64,000 nt of DNA, from assembly GCA_964512045.1 (NCBI GenBank), contig CAZEJK010000001.1:54927-118926 (forward strand). The letters are read 5' to 3'. Source of the DNA: CAZEJK01 sp964512045 (GTDB lineage: Bacteria; Acidobacteriota; Thermoanaerobaculia; Thermoanaerobaculales; Sulfomarinibacteraceae). A program made the position numbers and the translations under genes. Below are positions 1-6,933 of the stretch, in pieces. Positions within the stretch are counted from its first letter, which is position 1. Each line of letters starts with the position of its first letter. The notes under the pieces are model-generated. The model was not told the origin of the DNA. It did no database searches and saw nothing but the letters and a program-made list of their open reading frames with translations.

Positions 1-30
1 TCCTCGGAGGAGGAGGAGATCTCGATCTCT

Positions 31-486
31 TCAGTCACGGTTCGACTCCTCCTCGTGAACGTGGATCGGGATCGGAACCTGTCGGCGGTCCGTGATCCGC
101 GGGAGGGATACCTTGAGGACGCCTCGGGTGAGCGTCGCCTGCGCCTCCTGAGTGTTGACCGGCTCGGGGATCGTGACGGTGGCCGAGAACGTTCCGATGA
201 AACGCTCCATGAGATGGAACCGGACGCGGTCGGGCTCCGATCGCAGCCGCCGCTTGACACCCCGAACCACGAGCTGACTGCCACACATCTCGGCGCTGAG
301 ATCGGCCGCCTGGATGCCCGGAACCTCGATCTCGACCACCACAGCCTGCTCGGTCCGCAGCACGTCGATGGCCGGCTGCCACTCCGCCGACTGTCCCGGC
401 GGCTCGTCCAGCAGCTGCTCGAGGAGCCGGTTCAGCTCCTCGCGGAGGCGGTGGATCTCGACCTCGTTCTTCCAGTGTCGTCTCAT
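31..486 (-). CDS. Hsp20/alpha-crystallin small heat-shock protein
   Basis: ATP-independent chaperone that holds unfolding proteins in the cytoplasm. Its 151 residues fit the family. A charged N-terminal helix (about 1-28) is followed by the alpha-crystallin beta-sandwich (about 36-135). The hallmark A-x-L-x-x-GVL-x-V-x-x-P lies at 117-129, and an I-P-I C-terminal anchoring motif at 139-141. Its start codon overlaps the nrdR stop by four bases, so it is the last visible gene of a minus-strand membrane protein-nrdR-hsp20 operon. It ends 30 bases from the window edge, so later genes of the operon could lie outside. Confidence 0.93.
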   Translation of the reverse strand: MRRHWKNEVEIHRLREELNRLLEQLLDEPPGQSAEWQPAIDVLRTEQAVVVEIEVPGIQAADLSAEMCGSQLVVRGVKRRLRSEPDRVRFHLMERFIGTFSATVTIPEPVNTQEAQATLTRGVLKVSLPRITDRRQVPIPIHVHEEESNRD

Positions 487-950
487 CCGTCGTTCTCGCG
501 CGCGGTCAGCAGCTGCCGGAGCTCGTCCAGGAACTGGCTGACGTCCTCGAAGCGTCGGTACACGCTGGCGAATCGGACGTACGCGACCTGATCCAGTGTC
601 CGCAAGCGCTCGATCACGAAGGCGCCAATCTCCTCGGTGGACATCTCTCGCTCCTCCCGTCCCGCCAGCTCGGCCTCCACGGCGTCGACGATCTGTGCGA
701 GCTGTGGACGTGGGATCGGACGCTTCTCACACGCCTTGACCAGCCCTGCGAGGAGCTTCTCGCGATCGAACACCTCGCGGCGACCATCTCGCTTGACGAC
801 CGCCGCGGGGACCTCATCCACCCGTTCGTAGGTGGTGAAGCGCCGGCCACAGGCCAGACACTCCCGCCTGCGCCGCGTCTCGGTTCCCTCGCGAACCTCG
901 CGTGAGTCCACCACGCGGGCCTCGGTGTGGTGGCAGAAGGGACACTTCAT
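483..950 (-). CDS. nrdR: Transcriptional repressor NrdR
   Basis: Zinc and ATP/dATP-dependent repressor of ribonucleotide reductase genes. The 155-residue length is typical. A zinc ribbon is visible with CPFC at 3-6 and CLAC at 31-34. The ATP-cone follows (about 48-138), including the F-D-R-E-K segment and the E-E-I-G region near the end. It overlaps the upstream membrane-protein gene and the downstream hsp20 by four bases each, implying translational coupling. No ribonucleotide reductase gene is in the window, so its targets are elsewhere; known family members bind NrdR boxes upstream of nrd operons. Confidence 0.97.
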   Translation of the reverse strand: MKCPFCHHTEARVVDSREVREGTETRRRRECLACGRRFTTYERVDEVPAAVVKRDGRREVFDREKLLAGLVKACEKRPIPRPQLAQIVDAVEAELAGREEREMSTEEIGAFVIERLRTLDQVAYVRFASVYRRFEDVSQFLDELRQLLTARENDG

Positions 951-2035
951 GGATCGCAGTGCCCTCCCTTCCGAGTCTCCTCAACGATCCGGCGGTTCAG
1001 CCCCAAGATCGGGATGCACGCCACTCCAATCAACGTAATCGGCACGAAGCAGATGGCATGATACGCGATCGCAGCGGCCACCGCCAGGCTCCGGCTCACG
1101 CCGAACAGACCGGCGAGACCCAAGCTGAGCGCTTGATGGAACCCGCCGGCGCCGCCGGGGGTGGGGATGGCAAGGCCGATCACCGTCAGCGCGACGAGCA
1201 CGAACGCCCCCCGCAACGGCAGCTCGACGTCGAACGCGAGCAGTGTCACCTGGAGCTGCCAGAACACCATCATCCAGATGACGAAGGTGAAGGCCACGAC
1301 CACGATCAGGTCGCGTCCCCGTTGCACGATGCGCAAGCCGTCCAGGAAGTGACCGAGAAACGACGCGACCGGCTTCTCGAGCCGTGGCCAGATGCGCGCG
1401 AACGGCGACGACAGGAGATGGACGAACGCCTCCTGGAATCGGAACAGGCCGACGAGGATGGCGGTGCCAACCGCCAGACCACCGGCGAGGATCCAGCCGG
1501 TTTGCGTCAACGTGCCGAGCCACGATGGCGGGTCGTCGAGCGGCGGCGGCGCGAAGATGAAGATCAGCAAGAACAGGATCACCGCCCACAGATCGAACAG
1601 GCGCTCGGTGACGACCGATGCGAGGGTGGCCGAGACCGGCAAGCGGTCTTGCCGCGCGAGCAGAATCGGGCGGATCAGGTCCACCATCCGCGACGGGAGC
1701 AGCGCCATCGCGCCGTAGCCGACCGCCGTTGTCAGCAGCAGTGACGACAGCCGCACCGCACCCACAGGGCGCAGGATGATCCCCCAGCGCACCGCGCGGA
1801 GCGCGTAGCTGCCGAGCGCCAGACCCACCGCGGTGATGAGCGCCGTCGGATCCGCGGATACCAGCACCGAGGCGACCTCACCGAGGTCCGCAGAGCGCAG
1901 AAACCACCAGAGCAGGACGACCATCAGGACGACGGAGACGGTGATCTTCAGCCACGTGCGACCCCCTGTCCGGTCGGACACGGCCTCGGTGACCAGCGGG
2001 CGGACCTCGCTCTTCATGGCGCCCAGTAGTATCAT
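947..2035 (-). CDS. Lysylphosphatidylglycerol synthase/flippase-like (UPF0104) membrane protein
   Basis: Polytopic inner-membrane protein of the LPG_synthase_TM/UPF0104 family, related to the membrane half of MprF. It has about eight hydrophobic segments, the first at roughly residues 28-46. The conserved loop P-T-P-G-G-A-G-G-F-H lies near residue 292, matching the family's P-x-P-G-G-x-G motif. There is no lysyl-transferase domain, so it is not a full MprF. The family is linked to lipid or polyprenyl-linked substrate translocation, but the substrate here is unknown. A second in-frame ATG at 2017 is an equally good start and would leave more room for promoters, because the divergent gene begins at about 2042. 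Confidence 0.85.
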   Translation of the reverse strand: MILLGAMKSEVRPLVTEAVSDRTGGRTWLKITVSVVLMVVLLWWFLRSADLGEVASVLVSADPTALITAVGLALGSYALRAVRWGIILRPVGAVRLSSLLLTTAVGYGAMALLPSRMVDLIRPILLARQDRLPVSATLASVVTERLFDLWAVILFLLIFIFAPPPLDDPPSWLGTLTQTGWILAGGLAVGTAILVGLFRFQEAFVHLLSSPFARIWPRLEKPVASFLGHFLDGLRIVQRGRDLIVVVAFTFVIWMMVFWQLQVTLLAFDVELPLRGAFVLVALTVIGLAIPTPGGAGGFHQALSLGLAGLFGVSRSLAVAAAIAYHAICFVPITLIGVACIPILGLNRRIVEETRKGGHCDP

Positions 2036-2041
2036 GAACCG

Positions 2042-3016
2042 ATGTCAGGAGGTAGCACTCTGCGTGTGCTGTCCCATCCGGGCTGCCTGCAGCACGTCCC
2101 GCCGCCGGGACATCCCGAGGGCCCGGAACGTTTGCAAGCCGTCGTCCAGGCCGTGCAGGAGCACGGTGCGGATCGGTGGTCGTTGGAGCTCGACACGCCG
2201 ATCGCGGATGAGGACCATCTGCGCAGCGTCTTGCGCTGGGTGCACGATCCGGCCTATCTCGAGTCGCTGCTCGACCCCGACGCTGCCGACGGGTGGGACG
2301 GAGGTGCGGACAACCCGCTGTCGCCGGGCACGGGTCGAGCGGTTCTCACCGCTGCCGGCGTCACGTTGACCGGTGCGCTCGAGCTGTGCAACCAGCGGCT
2401 GCACCGGGGCTTCCTTGCCGTGCGGCCCCCCGGCCATCTGGCGGGTGCGGCGCAGGCTCGCGGCTACTCGTACGGTGCAACGGTGGCGTTGGCGGCTGAG
2501 GTCGTCACCCGGGCGTGGCACGTGCCGGTTCTGATCGTGGACTTCGACCACCATCATGGCGCCGGAGTCCAGGAGATGTTCTACGACCGCGCAGACGTCG
2601 GGTACCTCTCGGTCCACGAGTACCCCGGGTTGACCGCAACCGGTGGCGGTGACGAGGTGGGCACCGGCCCGGGGCGTGGCGCGACGCGCAACATACCCCT
2701 CGCGCCGGGCGCCGATGATGCGGTGTACGCCTCCGCGATCGAGGACGGGCTCGAGGAGCTCGGCTCCCGTCTCCGGCCGGCCGTCCTGCTGGTATGTGCG
2801 GGCTTCGGCGCCCACGTCGACGACCCGGTCGGCCGGATGCGAGTGACCGAGCACGGTTTTTCGCGCATTGCCGACGCGGTTGTTGCCGCGTCGAATGGGT
2901 GGAGTGAAGGACGGATCCTCGCTCTTCTCGAGGGGGGCTACAACCCGCCAGTTCTGGCGCAATCCGTGGTGGATTTTCTGGCGCGGCTGACAGATGACCG
3001 GCGCCTCGCCAACTGA
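2042..3016 (+). CDS. Histone deacetylase-fold protein, key catalytic residues missing
   Basis: Arginase/deacetylase-fold protein of the HDAC/acetoin-utilisation family, 324 residues counted from 2042. Family landmarks are present: H-P-E-x-P-E-R (24-30), R-P-P-G-H (128-132), D-x-D-x-H-H-G (167-173), E-G-G-Y (297-300). Two expected active-site residues are absent. The second His of the usual PGHHA is Leu133, and the third zinc ligand, Asp of the usual AGFDAH, is Gly256. Enzymatic deacetylation is therefore doubtful, and a binding or altered role is possible. A good Shine-Dalgarno (AGGAGG, 2047-2052) lies downstream of ATG 2042, so translation more likely begins at CTG 2060 or GTG 2066. Confidence 0.85.
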   Translation: MSGGSTLRVLSHPGCLQHVPPPGHPEGPERLQAVVQAVQEHGADRWSLELDTPIADEDHLRSVLRWVHDPAYLESLLDPDAADGWDGGADNPLSPGTGRAVLTAAGVTLTGALELCNQRLHRGFLAVRPPGHLAGAAQARGYSYGATVALAAEVVTRAWHVPVLIVDFDHHHGAGVQEMFYDRADVGYLSVHEYPGLTATGGGDEVGTGPGRGATRNIPLAPGADDAVYASAIEDGLEELGSRLRPAVLLVCAGFGAHVDDPVGRMRVTEHGFSRIADAVVAASNGWSEGRILALLEGGYNPPVLAQSVVDFLARLTDDRRLAN

Positions 3017-3412
3017 AGTCTGGCGCTCGCTGTGGCTCAACAGCTCACAATTTGCCGACGGTTTTCCGGGGGAATCCATCAAGCGTTCGACTTTCTGGCG
3101 AACACATTTCCGCAACAGACGTGAGCGAAAAGTCCGGCGGCTCTCCGCCGAGATGTCGACGACGCAAATTCCAGTAAGGCCCTGCTTTCCGGACGGTGAG
3201 TGCGCGACCATTCGTGTCGGTGGCTTGAGGAGAACCGTTGGCATTCTGCCGAAAAATCCAGCAAAGCCGCCACCGTGCACGGCTGCGGATTGCCGCGCGG
3301 CTTCGGTGAAAAGCACGTCCACGTCCACTGGAGCTTGTCGTCGGATCATGTGACCGGAGTCACTGGTGGAAAGGAACGAGCTGTATGTCGGAAGATTGTC
3401 GCTTCCGAGCCG
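3017..3412 (+). other. Gene-free stretch of lower G+C
   Basis: About 400 bases between the deacetylase-like gene and the promoter at 3413. Composition is visibly more A+T-rich than flanking genes. A reading frame of 119 codons (2994-3353) crosses it, but its product looks like nothing I recognise and it has no credible ribosome binding site. A small hairpin of six base pairs with a CTCT loop lies at 3135-3150. No RNA gene is evident. Confidence 0.4.
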
Positions 3413-3440
3413 TTGACCTGATGACTTGATGTGGTATACC
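3413..3440 (+). promoter_or_regulatory. Sigma-70-type promoter for the Ig-repeat protein
   Basis: TTGACC at 3413-3418, a 16-base spacer, then TATACC at 3435-3440. The three bases before the -10 are TGG, giving an extended -10. The predicted leader to the ATG at 3498 is about 50 bases. Confidence 0.6.
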
Positions 3441-3497
3441 ATTCAATGGAGAGAGGTTCAAACAGGTACGGAGTGCAGCTCTGGGGAGGTTTTCAAG

Positions 3498-5087
3498 ATG
3501 CGACACCATGTGATCAGCGTGGCGCTCCTGCTCACGATCGTTGTGGCGCCGTGCGGTGCGTCGGCGAGCACCATATTCTGGCTGGATCAGCCCGCTGATG
3601 GCGCCGTGGTGACGGGCATCGTCGAGGTTTCCGGCTGGGCGATCGATGACCGCGGTATCAGCAACATCGATCTGTTCGTCGACAATCAGTTCGTTGCGGC
3701 TGCTGACCTCAATATTCCTCGCTACGACGTGCTGCAAGCGTACCCATGGATCGCCGGCACCATCAACGCCCGCCCCGGTTTCAGCGTCTCGTTCCGGTCG
3801 GACCTGCTGAGCGACGGTGCGCACGATCTGTTCGTCCGGATCCGCTACTCCGATGCCTCCGAAGAGGTGTCCGGCGACTTCGGGCTCAGGACCGTGATCG
3901 TGGATCGCCAGCTCAACCAGGCGCCGTTCGGCGAGATCGATCTGCCGCGCCCGAACCAGCCGATCGGCGGCGTGTTCCCGATCACGGGCTGGGCGCTGGA
4001 TGACTCCGATGTCGTGGATATCGAGGTGATGATCGATGGCGCCACCTGGGGGAACAGCACGGTCACGGACGTCCATCGCCCGGACATCCTCAACCGGTTC
4101 CCGGAGGTTCCGGGGAGCGAGTATGCGGGCTGGGTCAACAACGTCAACACCACCAAGCTGCCGAACGGCGTGCACACGGTCACGGTTCGCCTGCGCGATG
4201 ACGATGGCGCGACCCGGGTGATCGGCCACCGGCTGGTGCAGGTCTTCAACGTGGGCTACAACCTGGCGCCGTTCGGCGAGATCGAGTGGCCGCTGCCCCA
4301 CCACTATCTGTTCGCGGTGGAGTGCAACCCACAAGGTGGCTGGTCCGGTGGCGAGTTCGAAGATCCGTCCCGTCTCGAGCTGATCACCGGCTGGGCGCTG
4401 GATGTGGGCAGCTACGGTGACGACGGCGGAGTGAAGCGGCTCGAGCTGCTGATGAACGGTGTGCCGCTGGCCAACACCTGGACGGACTTCCAACGGATCG
4501 AGTTCTTCGGCGAGCAGTACGATACCAACATCTACGGGCTCGAGCGGCGGGATATCCACCGTTTGTACGCCGATGTGCCGAACTCGATCCACGCCGGGTA
4601 TGCGTTTTCGATCGACCCGACCTACCTGCGCCACGAGCGCGGCTTCCATGAGGGCCTGCACTACCTCACCGTCACCGCGACGGATGTCCAGGGCTACCAG
4701 TCGGATATCCAGACCATTCCGGTGATCATGGACTGCAACGATGATCCGGACCGGCCGTCGTGGGGTGACATCGAGCGGCCAGAGCACATGGAGCGGGTGC
4801 AGGGGACGGTGCTGGTGACCGGCTGGGCGATCGACTACGACGTCGTGAATCGGGTCGAGGTGTACGTGAACGGCCACTTCATGGGGTATGCAACCTATGG
4901 CCTGTCCTCGCCAGATGCGTACGGTCCCTACCCGCGGCGGGACCACGCCGGCTACTCGTTCTCGTTGGACACCACCCAGGTGCCGAACGGCGAGGGCGAG
5001 GCGGAGCTCATCATCCGGACCATCGACCGGTTCGGCGGGGCGAACGTCATCGGTCAACGCTCGTTCGTCATCGACAACCTGAACTGA
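3498..5087 (+). CDS. Secreted protein with four Ig-like repeats
   Basis: Predicted exported protein of 529 residues. The start at 3498 is chosen because GGGGAGG (3484-3490) sits just upstream and a classical signal peptide follows (hydrophobic core about residues 6-18, ending in A-S-A-S). The rest is four bacterial Ig-like repeats, each opening with a G-W-A-I/L-D signature and a D-hydrophobic-x-V-D/N-G strand. They begin near 3570, 3925, 4280 and 4770. Repeats end with variants of A-G-Y/W-x-F-S and a beta-rich V-R-x-x-D. No catalytic domain is seen. A surface adhesive or structural role is plausible but unproven. It is monocistronic, with its own promoter. Confidence 0.82.
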   Translation: MRHHVISVALLLTIVVAPCGASASTIFWLDQPADGAVVTGIVEVSGWAIDDRGISNIDLFVDNQFVAAADLNIPRYDVLQAYPWIAGTINARPGFSVSFRSDLLSDGAHDLFVRIRYSDASEEVSGDFGLRTVIVDRQLNQAPFGEIDLPRPNQPIGGVFPITGWALDDSDVVDIEVMIDGATWGNSTVTDVHRPDILNRFPEVPGSEYAGWVNNVNTTKLPNGVHTVTVRLRDDDGATRVIGHRLVQVFNVGYNLAPFGEIEWPLPHHYLFAVECNPQGGWSGGEFEDPSRLELITGWALDVGSYGDDGGVKRLELLMNGVPLANTWTDFQRIEFFGEQYDTNIYGLERRDIHRLYADVPNSIHAGYAFSIDPTYLRHERGFHEGLHYLTVTATDVQGYQSDIQTIPVIMDCNDDPDRPSWGDIERPEHMERVQGTVLVTGWAIDYDVVNRVEVYVNGHFMGYATYGLSSPDAYGPYPRRDHAGYSFSLDTTQVPNGEGEAELIIRTIDRFGGANVIGQRSFVIDNLN

Positions 5088-5155
5088 GGGAGAGCGCGGC
5101 GCGCTGGAGATGGCCGCTCGGTCGTTGACGGCGTCGCGGACTCCGCTTCCCGAGC

Positions 5156-5177
5156 ACGGCGCCCGCGAGGGCGCCGT
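5156..5177 (+). terminator. Hairpin after the Ig-repeat gene
   Basis: Perfect nine-base-pair stem ACGGCGCCC/GGGCGCCGT with a GCGA tetraloop, 68 bases after the stop at 5087. It is followed by only two T residues, so termination efficiency is uncertain. Confidence 0.5.
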
Positions 5178-5235
5178 TAGGCGGTAGTCGTGAAGCCCTG
5201 CGCAAACGTGGCAGACTACTCCGCAGGAGATGCAA

Positions 5236-5442
5236 CGCAAAGGCGCGAAGGCGCAAGGACGCAAAGATATAGAGATGTTCATGACGCGGCGGTTTGTGCG
5301 ACCTCGGGGATCAGGACGAGGAATCGGAGCTTGAGGCCAGCGAGCGCCAGGGCGCGGCCGGCCTTCATAAGGTCAGCTCTGCCATGCACCTTTATTACCC
5401 ACCCCCTTCTCCTTTGCGGCCTTGTGTCCCAGCGTCTTTGCG
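5236..5442. repeat. Inverted-repeat element with CGCAAAG-type 31-bp ends
   Basis: A 31-base sequence rich in GCAAAG/GCGAAGG units (5236-5266) recurs in inverted orientation at 5412-5442, with 24 of 31 positions matching. The enclosed 145 bases carry a minus-strand frame with a TGA at 5279-5281, just inside the left arm. Its translation is not convincingly like any protein I know. Similar GCAAAG-rich palindromes are scattered in many environmental genomes. It could be a decayed mobile or repetitive element. The arms could also form a long hairpin acting as a terminator. Confidence 0.55.
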
Positions 5443-5652
5443 TTGATTCCGAGAACCTCCCACTCCCAGCGGTCAGTGCTCCCCGTGCATGCCCCCTTGT
5501 TTGGCTCCGGCTCGTCCGGGTTTTGCTCTGGTACCATTGGCGGCGGCCGGAACCGAGACCGTGACGGCCGTACCCGAGCCCTCGTCCGTTTCCGCGTCGG
5601 ACCGGCGATGTGCCTGGTTGACCGAGCGAGGGAGGCGCCCCGTACAGTGAGC

Positions 5653-6933
5653 ATGAGCCAGGCGGAACGTGACCTGCCGAGGAGAGTTCCTCGCCCCGAG
5701 CATCCTGTGTCGCGAAGCCTGTTGTCGGTGGGTGCGCGCAAGGTCCTGTACCGCCTGCACCGGTCCGGCCAGGTGGCGTATCTCGTCGGCGGCGCCGTGC
5801 GTGACATTCTTCTCGGCAGGACACCGAAGGACTTCGATGTGGTAACTGACGCCCGACCGAGCGAGGTCCGGCGGCTGTTTCGCAACTCGCGCGTGATCGG
5901 GCGGAGGTTCCGTCTCGTGCATATTCTGTTCGGCGACGAGATCGTGGAGGTGTCGACGTTCCGCGCGAGCCCGGAGCCGGATCCGCACCCGGATGACGTC
6001 ACCAACGGCGACCACGAGCTGCAACGGGACAGTGACACGGTGGTCTACGGAACCCCAGAGGAGGATGCGTTCCGGCGCGACTTCACGATCAATGCGCTGT
6101 TTTATGACATCTCCGACTTCTCCGTGATCGACTACGTCGGAGGCCTCGACGATCTGGCCGCCGGTGTTGTGCGGACCATCGGCAACCCCGCGCAGCGGTT
6201 CGAGGAGGACCCGGTACGGATGATGCGCGCCCTCGAGTACGCGGCTCGGCTGGGGTTCGAGCTCCACCCTGCCACCGCGCGGGCGATCCGTCGTGAGCAC
6301 ACCCGGATCCTGGAGGCGGCGCCGGCCCGGCTGGCGTACGAGCTGGGAGAGACGCTGCGCTCCGGCCACAGTGCGAAGGTGCTCCGCCTGCTCGCCGAGT
6401 ACGGGATCCTGCAGCAGCTGCACGAGCCCGCCGCCGCCAGGACACAGACCGTGCTCGCGCTCCTGGAGGGGCTCGATCGGCGCACTCGAGAAGGTTGCCA
6501 ACCCAACGAGGCGTTGCTGCTGGCGGCTTTGGTGGCGCCGGAGGTTTTCGACTGGTTCGCACCGCACATCGGCGCCGAGACCCGGCACGACAACGTGCGC
6601 CTGCTGTCGGATCTGGACACCCTCCTCGCCTCGGCGAGCCAGCGCCTTCCGCTGCCGAACCATCTCAACCATCTGATCCGGCATGGGATGTTTCTGTTGA
6701 GCAAGCTGGTGCGGCCGCCGGGCAGAAACCGGCAGGTGGTGAAGGTCGCCCGCTCCGAGGCGTTCCCGGTGGCCTGGGGACTGATGGAGCTGTGGGTGGA
6801 GAACGCAGACGGCCCGAAGGAGCAGATGGAGGCGTGGTTGAGGGCGATCATGCGCGCACGTCAAGGAGGCGGGGACGGTGGCTCGAGGCGCCGGCCGCGC
6901 CGCCGGCGTCCACGGACGAGGAGACGATCATGA
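5653..6933 (+). CDS. pcnB: tRNA nucleotidyltransferase/poly(A) polymerase family protein (PcnB-type)
   Basis: Class II nucleotidyltransferase adding nucleotides to RNA 3' ends. The 426 residues and the very basic C-terminus (R-rich tail from about residue 405) favour poly(A) polymerase PcnB over CCA-adding enzyme. The catalytic signature is L-V-G-G-A-V-R-D-I-L-L-G with D-F-D at 60-62; R-R-D-F-T-I-N-A at 141-148 is the next conserved block. The RNA-binding region E-E-D-P-V-R-M-M-R-A-L follows. ATG 5653 is used; in-frame GTG 5647 is better spaced from the GAGGGAGG at 5628-5634 and may be the true start. The stop overlaps the ligA ATG by four bases. Confidence 0.9.
   Translation: MSQAERDLPRRVPRPEHPVSRSLLSVGARKVLYRLHRSGQVAYLVGGAVRDILLGRTPKDFDVVTDARPSEVRRLFRNSRVIGRRFRLVHILFGDEIVEVSTFRASPEPDPHPDDVTNGDHELQRDSDTVVYGTPEEDAFRRDFTINALFYDISDFSVIDYVGGLDDLAAGVVRTIGNPAQRFEEDPVRMMRALEYAARLGFELHPATARAIRREHTRILEAAPARLAYELGETLRSGHSAKVLRLLAEYGILQQLHEPAAARTQTVLALLEGLDRRTREGCQPNEALLLAALVAPEVFDWFAPHIGAETRHDNVRLLSDLDTLLASASQRLPLPNHLNHLIRHGMFLLSKLVRPPGRNRQVVKVARSEAFPVAWGLMELWVENADGPKEQMEAWLRAIMRARQGGGDGGSRRRPRRRRPRTRRRS

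Noticed and set aside
3360..5282. Long open frame antisense to the Ig-repeat gene
   Set aside because: It mirrors codon bias of the sense gene, has no ribosome binding site, and encodes an Arg/Val/His-rich product typical of antisense shadows.
5279..5404. Possible remnant of a GxxExxY-type small gene inside the 5236-5442 element
   Set aside because: The frame ends next to a repeat arm as those genes often do, but its residues do not match the family well enough to call it.
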